Program-made: the position numbers and the translations under genes | DNA from: Calvatia gigantea | Lineage: Eukaryota; Basidiomycota; Agaricomycetes; Agaricales; Lycoperdaceae | Assembly (NCBI GenBank): GCA_025093985.1 | Contig: JACAAK010000009.1 | Coordinates: 2,480,001 to 2,544,000, forward strand | Direction of reading: 5' to 3' | DNA: 64,000 nt | Part shown: positions 38,962 to 49,870 of the stretch, one piece after another | Layout of the letters: the number at the start of each line of letters is the position of its first letter | Position numbering within the stretch: the stretch's first letter is position 1 | The notes under the pieces: model-generated | What the model saw: only the letters and a program-made list of their open reading frames with translations | The model's database searches: none | Told to the model about the DNA's origin: nothing

Positions 38962-40844
38962 ATTTGTTGTTCCAGTTTTTGGGTAGGGAGCCCTTCCTCA
39001 TCTACTAGTTTCTTGCTGATACTGCTGGTTGTACATCCCAAGTCGACAATTGTGTTCACTGTTATCTCCTTTTTTGCCATTTGTATTTTTCCTTTTAGAC
39101 TTAGTTCGCACTTTCTTCTCTGAGGAATCATGTAGAATTTGTCTGATACCCTAGATACAAGCTTTTTGACTCTTGAGGTAGTGTCTACTCAGAGTCTTCA
39201 GAAAAATCCTTCTTTTCTTCATCAACAGCCTCTTCGACTCCTCAGACCTGTATTTTTTTGGGTGTAGTGCAGGCCTTTGCTATGTAGCCTGTCTTGCTAC
39301 AATTGTAGCAGGTTAACCCTTTGGGCTTCTTGCAGTCTTTTGCCATATGTCTGAAGATGCTGCAGTTGTAGCATTTGGGTTTTCCTTCAGCATTGAAAAT
39401 GTGGCATCAGCTTCCTATCTCCATGGGTTCTCCCATTCCTCTGTATATGGTGCCAGTGCTGGTCTTCTTGTCTCCACAGTATTTGGAAGCTTCATATCCT
39501 TGTCCAATGGAGAGTATAGCCTCTTTCCATTCAGCATAGGTGTCTGGTCTGGCAATGGGTAGATATCCTGTAATTGTGTAGATGATGTCCTGTCTAGCGT
39601 TTTTCTTAAGTAAGAGCATGGCATGCTTGCTATCAGTTTTTCCCTTGCTTCTTAAGACTTCAAATTCAATCAGGTAGTCCACCATGTTTTTATTGCCTTG
39701 CTTGAATTTTTCGATCTGCCATTCTGCTTTGCTGTTCAAAGCATTGTCAGAGAAGGTCTTCCTAAAGTCTTCAGAGAATGCCTTCCAATCTACCAAATCT
39801 TCTCCATCTAAGATTTGTAAGGCCTTCATAGCTGCATAGGCTCCTGCTGTCCCTCCTCTCAACCTGGCTAAGACTACTATAGCCTTGTCATCTGCTGAGA
39901 CTATTTTGTTGAATTTCATGAAGAGTGTTATTGCTCTCCACCAATTGTCAAATTTGGTGTGGATACCATTGAAAAACCCTGGGTCTAGCACTAAGCCTTT
40001 CCCATTGGGCACTGTTGCAGGTACTACTGCATTGTCAGTCATATCAGAGCTGGTTTCTGATTCTGTTTTATCTGAGCTTGATTTGTCTGATTTCTCCTGT
40101 CTTGGGTTCTCCTGATGGGTTAACTCTTCCTCTGCTAGGTCAAGTTCATTTAGAAGTTCTGATAGTGCTTCTTCTTCTACTGGGTTTGCTCTGGGTTCAT
40201 TATGTGTTTCCTCAGTTGGTTCTTCAGGTACTTTGGGGTTCCCTGTTTCTTCTTCATCTGATGTTTTGGATTTGTCATTGGTGACTTCAAGATTTGGCTC
40301 TCTGTATTTGTCTGGGTTTGAGTTCATATACTAGTTCCTAGGTTGTCTTGTTTTTTGTTCAGGTATATTTCAGCCTACTCCTTGCAAGGTGAGATAGGGA
40401 CACTTAACCAAATGTTATGACCTTAGTCTGTTAAGACCTCAGGTTGCAGCTTAGGCTAAGTCTTGAGGGCAAGTAAGGGGAGAGAACTGAGTGGTTAAGT
40501 GTACTGAATACAGGAGCATGTATGTACACTTAAATATGAGAGACATCCAGTTGAACAGATGGAGTTAACTACATGAAATGTCTGATGATAATGGCATAGT
40601 AATTCTATGAGTCACTACTCAGAGATTGCTGAGACATGAATAGCTGAAACAGGTACAGAAGACGATTGAAATGCAGACAGGTACAGAGCTGATACAGTTG
40701 GTGAAGGTTCACAATATCTGGTTGGAGAAATAAGTGGCAATTGTACCACTACAGGATTTGTCCCCTGTTAACTCATATAGAGACATGAGACATGTCAGAC
40801 ATGGAAAGGGATTGAGCAATATAGCTTATTGAAGGAATGAATGG
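38962..40844 (-). repeat. 1883-bp duplicate of 45431-47318 inside Gypsy D (C protease end, gag, LTR and flank)
   Basis: It is nearly identical to 45431-47318. It contains the end of the C protease region, the C gag (ORF 40327-39407, intact in this copy), the C LTR (40413-40716), and about 128 bases beyond that LTR ending in GAATGAATGG. The flanking DNA shows this was copied at DNA level from the C locus rather than by ordinary retrotransposition. It replaces D's gag and protease. Confidence 0.85.
39407..40327 (-). CDS. Gypsy gag fragment (C-type), open frame in duplicated segment
   Basis: A 306-codon open frame starting MNSNPDKYREPNLEVTND, with Glu/Ser-rich N-terminus, then a retrotransposon capsid domain (FDNWWRAITLFMKFNKIV; ARLRGGTAGAYAAMK; SKAEWQIEKFKQGNKN). 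It ends before the zinc-knuckle part, which continues after a stop near 39407 with CYNC-type knuckles (39290-39380). It is non-functional as a unit because its protease and RT neighbours are absent. Confidence 0.7.
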   Translation of the reverse strand: MNSNPDKYREPNLEVTNDKSKTSDEEETGNPKVPEEPTEETHNEPRANPVEEEALSELLNELDLAEEELTHQENPRQEKSDKSSSDKTESETSSDMTDNAVVPATVPNGKGLVLDPGFFNGIHTKFDNWWRAITLFMKFNKIVSADDKAIVVLARLRGGTAGAYAAMKALQILDGEDLVDWKAFSEDFRKTFSDNALNSKAEWQIEKFKQGNKNMVDYLIEFEVLRSKGKTDSKHAMLLLKKNARQDIIYTITGYLPIARPDTYAEWKEAILSIGQGYEASKYCGDKKTSTGTIYRGMGEPMEIGS

Positions 40845-43837
40845 CCGACCCCACCGAACCATCAGACCTGCCGGACTACGTACGACCATTCACACATTTG
40901 TTCAACAAAACTACATTCGACAAGCTACCTGAACGAACAGAATGGGACCATGAGATAATCCTAACAGAAGATGCACCCAAGGAAATCAACGCAGGAACTT
41001 ACAACATGACGATCAAGGAACAAGACGAGCTCAAGACATTTGTTAAAGAAAACCTCGAGTCAGGACGAATACGACCATCAAAATCACCATATGCTGCACC
41101 CACCTTTTTCATCCCAAAAAAGGATGGCTCAAAACAACTCATTCAAGATTACCGACGACTGAATAACGTAGTCATCAAGGATAAAACGCCACTGCCCCGA
41201 ATCGGAGAGGTCATTGACAAATTAGGAAAAGCCAAATATTTCAACAAACTGGACATCATTTGGGGGTACAACAACGTCCGAATCAAAGAAGGAGACGAGT
41301 GGAAAGCAGCCTTCCTAACCAACGAAGGGTTGTTCGAACCTACAGTAATGTTTTTCGGTCTTAGTAATTCACCCGGAATGTTCTCAAGAATGATGGCGAG
41401 CATCTTCTGAGACCTGCTACGCGACGGAGACATAGTGAACTATATGGACGACTTCGCAATCCCGGGAGACACCAAGGAGCAATTACGAGAACGAACCATC
41501 CGATTCCTAGAAAGAGCAGCCGAACACAACCTGTGTTTCAAACGATCCAAATGCATCTTCGACGCCAAAGAAATCCCAATGCTGGGAGTAACAGTAGGAC
41601 ACGGACGCATTGAAATGGAGGCCGAAAAAGTAAAATCGGTGCAAGAATGGCCCCAACCACACAACAAGAAAGGAATAGAAAGATTCCTTGGTTTTGCCAA
41701 CTACTACCGCCGATTTATAAAGAACTTCAGCAAGATAGCGGCCCCATTGAACAAACTGAAGGGTTCAGAGGAGTGGGAATGGAAGGAGGAACAACAATCG
41801 GCATTTGACGAACTAAAGCAACGAATCACAGAAGAACCCACCTTAACACTACCCCAGAGAAAAGGTCAATTCCGGGTAGAAGTCGACGCATCAAACTACG
41901 CACTAGGGGGCGTACTGTCACAAGAACAAAATTTGAAGTGGCACCCAATTGCATTCACGTCCCGCACACTATCACCAGCAGAACGAAATTATGAAATCTA
42001 CGACAAAGAACTATTGGCCATCATGCATGCACTAAAGGAATGGCGACACTACCTACTAGACGCAGAGGAGAAATTCGAAATCTGGACCGACCATGAAAAC
42101 TTGAAATACTACAGAGAACCCCAAAAACTAAACGGCTGACAAGCAAGATGGTACCTACGGTTACAAGACTATGACTTCACACTGCGCCATGTACCGGGAA
42201 AAACAAACACAAAAGCGGACCTCCTCTCCAGAATCTACCAAGAACCAGAGCAGGAAGAGGAGAAACTAGTCACCATGATCCGAGACACTTGGCTAACAAA
42301 CGACGAGCCATCGGAAGGAACCATCTTACTCCGCACCGAACTGTTTATGGAACCCACCCTCAAAGAACGAATCAAGGCGAACAAAGGACGAGAGACAGCC
42401 ATCATCCAAAAAATACGCGACCAAGACCCCGACATCACCGAACACGACGGAATAATCTACAAAAATACCAGCATGTACGTACCACCTGAACCGACACTCA
42501 GAGAAGAAATACTACACCAGTACCACGACGCACCTGACGCAGGACACCCAGGACAACACCGAATGACCGAGTTGGTAACCAGAGACTACTGGTGGCCAGC
42601 GATCCGAACAGATGTTCGAAAATACATCAGAGGATGCCAGAATTGTCAACGAAATAAGCCATGCAAGACACCTCTGAAGACACCTCTACACCCACTCCCC
42701 ATCCCCAATGGTCCATGGGAAGAAGTGAGCATCGACCTCATTGGACCACTACCCGAATCAGAGGGAAAGGACGCTATCCTAGTCATTGTCGACCGATTCT
42801 CAAAAATGATATGACTCATAGTGACAAGGACAGATGTTTCCTCAAAAGAACTAGCACAGCACTACCGAGATGAAATATGGAAGCTACACGGAATACCGAG
42901 GAAAGTCCTTAGTGACCGAGGACCACAGTTTGCATCCGAATTCACTGGAGAACTGTTCAAAGGACTAGGGATAGAACGAAACCTATCAACCGCCTATCAC
43001 CCACAGACCGACAGACAGACGGAAAGGATTAACAGAGAAGTCGAAACATACCTGAGGATATACTGTAACTACGACCAAAACGACTGGGCGAAATGGCTGC
43101 CCATGGCCGAATTCCAATACAACGACAAGAAGCATGCCAGCACTCAGATGACACCGTTCTACCTGAACTACGGAAGACACCCCTGGAAAGGAAAGGAAAA
43201 TGGAACGACAAACAACCCCAGCAGTACAGAGTTCCTGAAACAGCTCCAGAACGCAAGAAACAATGCCACTTCCACACTACGATCATATCAAGAAAAGATG
43301 AAACGGACACATGATAACAGCAAGATGAACACGAGGACATATCAGGTCAACGATGAAGTATGGCTAGAAAACACCAACATCCATACCAATCAGTCATCAA
43401 AGAAGCTAGGCCAAAAAAGGTATGGGCCTTTCCGAATTAAGGAAAAGATAGGGGAAGCGGCATATCGGCTGGCGATACTAGAAGGATGGGCCATCCATGA
43501 TGTGTTTAACGAGCAGCTACTAACCCCGGCACAAAAGACATCATTCCACATCCAGAAAGAAGCACCAGCGCCCGAGCCAATGATCATCAACAATGAAGAG
43601 GAATACGAAGTGAAAGAAGTCCGAGGAAAACAACGAAAAGGAAGGGGATATCAATTCCTTATACACTGGAAAGGATACAGCAACGAAGAAGATACGTGGA
43701 CAGCGGAGTCAAACTTGCAAAACGCCCGAGACGCGATAGCGGAGTACCACAAAAGGCATCCGGAGGATACCTATAAAAAGGGGGGCAAGAAATCCAGAAA
43801 AACATCAGCCAAGTCAAAACCCAGACAAAGATACTAG
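40845..43837 (+). pseudogene. Gypsy D pol: RT, RNase H, integrase, chromodomain; three TGA stops
   Basis: One uninterrupted reading frame apart from three TGA codons at 41408-41410, 42137-42139 and 42812-42814, ending in TAG at 43835-43837. RT shows APTFFIPKKDGSKQLIQDY, KLDIIWGYNNVRI and the catalytic NYMDDFAIPG. RNase H shows VEVDASNYALGGVLS and YEIYDKELLAIMHALKEW. Integrase shows the zinc-binding HQYHD...GHPGQHR...CQNCQRNKP, then ILVIVDRFSKM, VLSDRGPQFASEF and YHPQTDRQTERINREVE. The C-terminal chromodomain reads YQFLIHWKGYSNEEDTW. The protease and N-terminal linker are missing through the replaced segment. TGA positions coincide with CGA/CAA codons elsewhere. Confidence 0.88.
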
Positions 43838-43843
43838 CCAAAC

Positions 43844-44830
43844 ATGTCCTCCCAAGCCAACCGCATCTCTATCAACTCCCTCGTCCACCCCAACCCGACC
43901 ACGATCTCCTCAGTCCCCCTCCCAAAGCCAGGCAACAGCCAAGCACCCGCACCCCAAGGCACCTGTTACAACCTCGCAACCACCCCATCCCCAGCACAAG
44001 GACTCCTCGAGGCCCTCCTCAAAGATGTCAACAAAGCCACAAACGACGAAGTAGAAACAATCACGGCCCAAAACAAACGACTCGCAGTAAACTGACATAT
44101 CACCCTTGCCACCACTTGCATCACCTTCGCGGACATGTACACTGGGTTCACCAACGCATCGTCCTCCACAAGCCAACACATCCCCGCCATCTTCCGCGCG
44201 TTAGAATTATCCACCCTCACACCCAGCGAACAAAGTTGAGTTCACAGCCTTCAGAGCCGTGTTGACCTCGCTCTAGAGGTATTCAACCACCTCGATATCG
44301 CCGATATCTTCCTAGAACTCGCAGACGTCGCTATGAATTTACTAGGACACGACAAGACCATGGAAGACCCAGACATCGATCAACTCGTTACACGCATTGG
44401 AGTCACTCTCGCTGACCTACACACCACCATCCGTTCCCCACCAACCAAACGAGCAGACACGCCCATGGACGAAGAAACCACCGTCTCAATGAAAGAGGAA
44501 GTCAATGCACTCCGACAATTCATAAAGACCATCACCCCACCACAGATCGTATCGGTTTTTCTCCCACCAGCAAGATTCCGCAGTGTACTACCAGGCCAAG
44601 AAAAGGACCAACATTATTGGAAAGCGATAGTCAAGAGCTACTGGGACAACTCAACCATCACCGAGTTCCCCTTCAACAGAGTCCCAGTCCCTATCCATCA
44701 AGATGGCCGCAGCCACTTGCCCGTCTTCTTCGCACGCTCCAACGAAGGAAAGTACCTCATCGGAGCCACCAAGAAAGCCCTCACCGCCGCCGTAGTCAAT
44801 GGAGAGTTTGACGAACTTCCTGAGGCATGA
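43844..44830 (+). pseudogene. Accessory ORF3 of Gypsy D, two TGA stops
   Basis: It starts with ATG six bases after the pol stop and in the same frame, ending FDELPEA with TGA. The length is about 328 codons. The N-terminal 45 residues are Ser/Pro-rich. Conserved blocks follow: SPAQGLLEALLKDVN, ITLATTCITFADMY, NASSSTSQHIPAIFRALE, HLDIADIFLELADVAMN, TVSMKEEVNALRQFIKT, KDQHYWKAIVKSYWD and PVPIHQDGRSHLPVFFA. No signal peptide or membrane segment is seen, so it is not envelope-like despite the env position. TGA codons at 44093-44095 and near 44236 interrupt it; the first reads Arg (CGG) in element E. Function unknown. Confidence 0.8.
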
Positions 44831-44848
44831 AGTCTAATTGGAGGGTAT

Positions 44849-45156
44849 TGTTATGAGTTTCCACCAATCATAACGAGTTCCGTACTATTCTACATTCCTA
44901 ACTATCTGCGTACCTGTTTCAGTTATTCTAGTCCAGCGATCTCCGATGATATGACTCATACCAACTACCACGCCTTGACCGGACGTTTCATGTAGTTACT
45001 CCATCCGTTCAACCGGATAGTTCTAGACGTATTTAAGCGTACATACACCCTGTTGTATTCGGTACGCTTAACCACCTTCTGTCCTCTTTCCCTTACTCGC
45101 CCTCAAGACTTAGCCAGAGCTGCAACCTGAGGTCTAAACCGACTAAGGTCGTAACA
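44849..45156 (+). repeat. 3' LTR of Gypsy D
   Basis: 308 bp, same as the 5' LTR except five transitions (four of them at CpG positions). Followed by CTATA. Confidence 0.88.
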
Positions 45157-46801
45157 CTATACTTCATATTTTTTCTGTGATGGGAATGTTCCAGTGGGGA
45201 ATTGGCAGCTTGGTGGGCATCAGGTGAACTTGATTTCTCCATTGTTCTAATCTACTTCTGGATTGTGTTTGACTAGCCAGTCATGTCCTAGGAAAACTTC
45301 TGCATGGTCTTGTAGTTGTATGACTGAAACTTCGATCTGCTTTTTGTGTCCTTGGATGTCTATGTCGACTGTGGCTGTTTCTGTCACTTTTCCACCTTGA
45401 TTTTGTATTCTATCTGCATTTAATACCAAGATTTGTTGTTCCAGTTTTTGGGTAGGGAGCCCTTCCTCGTCTACTAGTTTCTTGCTGATGCTGCTGGTTG
45501 TACATCCCAAGTCGACAATTGTGTTCACTGTTATCTCCTTTTTTGCCATTTGTATTTTTCCTTTTAGACTTAGTTTGCACTTTCTTCTCTGAGGAATCAT
45601 GTAGAATTTGTCTGATACCCTAGATACAAGCTTTTTGACTCTTGAGGTAGTGCCTACTCAGAGTCTTCAGAAAAATCCTTCTTTTCTTCATCAACAGCCT
45701 CTTCAACTCCTCAGACCTGTATTTTTTTGGGTGTAGTGCAGGCCTTTGCTATGTAGCCTGTCTTGCTACAATTGTAGCAGGTTAACCCTTTGGGCTTCTT
45801 GCAGTCTTTTGCCATATGTCCGAAGATGCTGCAGTTGTAGCATTTGGGTTTTCCTTCAGCATTGAAAATGTGGCATCAGCTTCCTATCTCCATGGGTTCT
45901 CCCATTCCTCTGTATATGGTGCCAGTGCTGGTCTTCTTGTCTCCACAGTATTTGGAAGCTTCATATCCTTGTCCAATGGAGAGTATAGCCTCTTTCCATT
46001 CAGCATAGGTGTCTGGTCTGGCAATGGGTAGATATCCTGTAATTGTGTAGATGATGTCCTGTCTAGCGTTTTTCTTAAGTAAGAGCATGGCATGCTTGCT
46101 ATCAGTTTTTCCCTTGCTTCTTAAGACTTCAAATTCAATCAGGTAGTCCACCATGTTTTTATTGCCTTGCTTGAATTTTTCGATCTGCCATTCTGCTTTG
46201 CTGTTCAAAGCATTGTCAGAGAAGGTCTTCCTAAAGTCTTCAGAGAATGCCTTCCAATCTACCAAATCTTCTCCATCTAAGATTTGTAAGGCCTTCATAG
46301 CTGCATAGGCTCCTGCTGTCCCTCCTCTCAACCTGGCTAAGACTACTATAGCCTTGTCATCTGCTGAGACTACAGTATTTTGTTGAATTTCATGAAGAGT
46401 GTTATTGCTCTCCACCAATTGTCAAATTTGGTGTGGATACCATTGAAAAACCCCGGGTCTAGCACTAAGCCTTTCCCATTGGGCACTGTTGCAGGTACTA
46501 CTGCATTGTCAGTCATATCAGAGCTGGTTTCTGATTCTGTTTTATCTGAGCTTGATTTGTCTGATTTCTCCTGTCTTGGGTTCTCCTGATGGGTTAACTC
46601 TTCCTCTGCTAGGTCAAGTTCATTTAGAAGTTCTGATAGTGCTTCTTCTTCTGCTGGGTTTGCTCTGGGTTCATTATGTGTTTCCTCAGTTGGTTCTTCA
46701 GGTACTTTGGAGTTCCCTGTTTCTTCTTCATCTGATGTTTTGGATTTGTCATTGGTGACTTCAAGATTTGGCTCTCTGTATTTGTCTGGGTTTGAGTTCA
46801 T
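45157..46801 (-). pseudogene. Gypsy C protease and gag region
   Basis: Minus strand: gag from 46801 (MNSNPDKYREPNLEVTND) with capsid and zinc-knuckle parts, then the conserved TAG and the protease region (TVNTIVDLGCTTSSISKKL) down to 45157. A 5-bp insertion (ACAGT) near 46373 shifts the gag frame relative to the otherwise near-identical copy at 39407-40327. Confidence 0.8.
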
Positions 46802-46886
46802 ATACTAGTTCCTAGGTTGTCTTGTTTTTTGTTCAGGTATATTTCAGCCTACTCCTTGCAAGGTGAGATAGGGACACTTAACCAAA

Positions 46887-47190
46887 TGTTATGACCTTAG
46901 TCTGTTAAGACCTCAGGTTGCAGCTTAGGCTAAGTCTTGAGGGCAAGTAAGGGGAGAGAACTGAGTGGTTAAGTGTACTGAATACAGGAGCATGTATGTA
47001 CACTTAAATATGAGAGACATCCAGTTGAACAGATGGAGTTAACTACATGAAATGTCTGATGATAATGGCATAGTAATTCTATGAGTTACTACTCAGAGAT
47101 TGCTGAGACACGAATAGCTGAAACAGGTACAGAAGATGATTGAAATGCAGACAGGTACAGAGCTGATACAGTTGGTGAAGGTTCACAATA
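46887..47190 (-). repeat. 5' LTR of Gypsy C (minus)
   Basis: TGTTATGACC...GTTCACAATA, 304 bp. A second copy occurs at 40413-40716 within the segment captured by element D. The adjoining TGGTTAAG primer site lies at its left (minus strand). Confidence 0.85.
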
Positions 47191-47459
47191 TCTGGTTGGA
47201 GAAATAAGTGGCAATTGTACCACTACAGGATTTGTCCCCTGTTAACTCATATAGAGACATGAGACATGTCAGACATGGAAAGGGATTGAGCAATATAGCT
47301 TATTGAAGGAATGAATGGTGGACCTCTCAAAGTTATTGTGTATAACCTGCTATAGAATGAGTGGGACTTGGTAAGCTATATTGGCTAGCCAAGAGAATCA
47401 AAGAGCCCAGGCTTTTCTCAAGGTATGCTGTAATATTGGGGAGAGCTGACTCAATCAAC

Positions 47460-47537
47460 CCAAAAGCATGAAACCAAGAGTTTTAACTGCCTGACACTCC
47501 AAAAGCATGAAACCAAGAGTTTTAACTGCCTGACACT
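47460..47537. repeat. Perfect tandem duplication, 39-bp unit x2
   Basis: Two adjacent identical 39-bp units beginning CCAAAAGCATGAAACC and ending TGCCTGACACT. Confidence 0.9.
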
Positions 47538-47599
47538 ATAGTACTCATCTGTGGTCAACAGGATTAGAGATCCTGGACACAGCAGATGAACTGGCAAAG

Positions 47600-48494
47600 T
47601 AGAGGTAGTGGCTCAGCAAAATGATATATCTTATACAGCTAATACTGAGGCAGATATTGAAGAGAACCCAGAAAGTCTGAATCAATTCATTCATTGTTGG
47701 TCAGAAAAAGCATCAGAGTGGAGCAGAGGTGGAGTGACCAGAAGGCATAGTTCTGCATTCCTAAAGAATCAGGAGCTGACCATAAGAGGTTGAACCAGGC
47801 CAAAGGTGACAGTTTTGCATAGACTTATCCAAGAGCAGGCAAACAATATGTCAGCATCATGTAGAACTGCTGTATATAGTATACATGTTCACAACATGGG
47901 TCAGACAGGATATTAAGTGGACCAAAGGCACTACTGTCTCCTAGGTTGAATATGACCATAGTCTCCTCAACTCTCCTAGCATGGCTAATATGGTCTGAGT
48001 GAGCAGCAGTCAGGGCCCATAACCTGTTGAGATGAGTAATACACTATAGTAGCTTGCACTAGTGGCAGAGGGTAGTTGTACTCACTGGGATTGTAGAGAG
48101 AATACTTGAGGGGACAAAGCAATGCTTAAGAGTATAGGTGTTTGAGTAAACAGATAGACAGATGCCTTCCTAGACTAAAGAGTCTTAAGTTACATGCATA
48201 CTACATAGGAGTATTTATACTAGAGTTCTAGTAACACAGTCCAACAGCCTGAAATAGGGTGGTTACATTATCTACTAGTAGCATATTCAGATCATAATGT
48301 GTACAATACATGTATCTAATAGACCATGCAGAGAATTCTAGCCTGCCACCTAAAGTGTGGTCTAGTACTCTAAGTATGTTGTCCATAGCATGTAGAAGTC
48401 TGTTATTATCAACCCTCTGAAAGTGAAGTACTCAAGACCTGTTACAGCTATAAATAGGCTGAACCAACATAGTGGTATGGATTGAGATTCAACA
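47600..48494 (-). mobile_element. Degenerate Ty1/Copia 5' end (LTR 48025-48494, primer site, leader)
   Basis: The LTR (TGTTGAG...GATTCAACA on the plus strand) is diverged but alignable to the Copia LTR at 62449-62858. It shares the CTACATAGG region, TAATAGACCATG, GTGAAGTACTCAAGA and CTATAAATAG. To its left, GGGCCCATAACC is the primer-binding block seen also at 49445. The next 400 bases are similar, in inverted orientation, to 49445-49870. No long ORF remains. Confidence 0.65.
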
Positions 48495-48715
48495 AAGCAT
48501 ACAGAATACAAGTAGTTGTATGTATGCTTAAATACTAAAGGACATCCAGTTGAATGGATGGAGTAACTACATGAAACATCTGATGACAATGGCATAGTAG
48601 TATGTGAGTCAATGCTTGGGAATCACTGGGACTGGAGTAGACAAAACAGGTATGTAGATAGGCACAGAATGGAGATGAGTACAATGATGTGATAGGAATA
48701 GTAAAAACCACAACA
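48495..48715 (-). repeat. Truncated Gypsy LTR fragment
   Basis: Contains AAGCATACAGAATACAAG, CATCCAGTTGAATGGATGG and the CACAACA end of the minus-oriented Gypsy LTR. The first 80 or so bases are missing where the Copia LTR abuts. Confidence 0.75.
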
Positions 48716-48886
48716 GCTATTGACTGAGAATGGGGGCACTATTTGTGCTATATTGAGGGGACAGTGGGTGTCAAGAATGATTGGGAATGATTGGTGGAGC
48801 AGGGTCAGGGTTCTACAAGGGTGTTTTGAGGTGGGTTTGCTACTAGTATTGGGGGGGCAGCACCTCTTGCCACCCTACCTCTTTGA

Positions 48887-49870
48887 TGTTGAATCTCACT
48901 CTGTACCACTATGTTGGTTCAGTCTATTTATAGCTGAAATGGGGTTTGAGTATTTCACCTTCAGAGGGTTGATAATAACGGACCATCACAGACTATGTAC
49001 ACAGTAGTTGTACCGCCCTTCTGGTAGTTAGTTATACCCTCCACATGGAACCTTCTAGTACATGCGTCATACACAGTATGCTCCAATTATGCTACTGGTA
49101 GTTAGACCTCACCCGTATAAGGGTTTAGAGTACACAGACCAGGGATTTTAGTATATAAACATCCTATGTAGCATTATGATATGTATGCCCTTTGGAGATG
49201 CCTCTTGGCTATGCCCTCTGGTATAAGACACTATGTCTTCCCTTCTCTATGTTAGCTTCTCCAAGCATTGCTTCTCTTCTCCTCAAGACTCTCTGAGTAC
49301 ACTGGTATAAGCAGGACCATGTCCACTACCATGCATCTCTCCTACTGGACTGTCTCCCAGATGAATACAACTACCCTCCACTGCTGACGCCTACATGCTT
49401 AGGTAGTGTGAATTATATTGGGATGTCTACTCATTCTCTCAACAGGTTATGGGCCCCAACTGCCACTCACTGGACCGCATTAGCAATGCTGGTAGAGTTT
49501 GAGGAGACTACAGTCACTTTTAACCTGGGAGACAGTGGTGCCTTTGGTCCACTTGATACCCTGTCTGACCCATGTTGTGAATGTGTGCACTATGTACAGC
49601 AGTCCTACATGATGCTGACACATTGTTACCTGTTCTTGGTTTTTGATCTGGCAAAACTGTCATCTTCGGTCTGGTTCGACTGCTTTAGGTCCACTCCCTA
49701 TTTTGGGTTGCAGCAGAACTGTTCCACTTTGGTTGCTCCACCTCTGTTCTGGTATTCTCTCTCTGATTGACAACAACTGCTTTGGGCTTTCTGGGATTCT
49801 CTTCAAGATCCACCTCAGTAATTTACTATATGATATATCACTTACACTGAGCATTACGCTCCACTTTGCT
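48887..49870 (+). mobile_element. Degenerate Ty1/Copia 5' end, inverted relative to the one at 47600-48494
   Basis: LTR 48887-49444 (TGTTGAATCTCAC...TCTCAACA) is followed by the primer site GGTTATGGGCCCC and a leader/gag-like stretch similar to the reverse complement of 47600-48024. The LTR holds CTATTTATAGC and TATATAAAC promoter-like boxes. Coding capacity is lost. Confidence 0.62.

Larger units (their letters stand above)
38589..45156 (+). mobile_element. Ty3/Gypsy chromovirus D (plus), young but with replaced gag/protease region
   Basis: LTRs of 308 bp at 38589-38896 and 44849-45156 differ at only five positions, all transitions. The target duplication CTATA (38584-38588; 45157-45161) places it in the protease region of element C. 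After the 5' LTR come the TGGTTAAGCG primer site and a leader that starts to resemble gag (CGAACCACGACGAAT). Then 38962-40844 is foreign: a copy, in opposite orientation, of C protease-gag-LTR and flank. D's own pol resumes at about 40845 and ORF3 follows. D is the least mutated and most CpG-rich copy in the window. Confidence 0.87.
33971..47190 (-). mobile_element. Ty3/Gypsy C (minus), interrupted by five nested insertions
   Basis: A minus-oriented element is present in pieces: pol at 33971-34024, 35332-36784 and 38402-38588; protease and gag at 45157-46801; and its 5' LTR at 46887-47190. Between them lie a 1307-bp repeat (34025-35331), a solo LTR carrying a second copy of that repeat (36785-38401), and the whole of element D (38589-45156). 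Its left (3') part, including integrase, ORF3 and 3' LTR, is missing beyond F. The duplications TCGGT, GCTTA and CTATA at the insertion points show that the pieces were once contiguous. Confidence 0.82.

Noticed and set aside
40845..43837. TGA codons as programmed readthrough or selenocysteine
   Set aside because: Sister copies have CGA, CAA or CGG at the same codons, and the stops fall at unrelated places in each element. Mutation of CpG explains them better.
43844..44830. ORF3 as a retroviral envelope gene
   Set aside because: The position fits, but there is no signal peptide, no membrane anchor and no cleavage motif.
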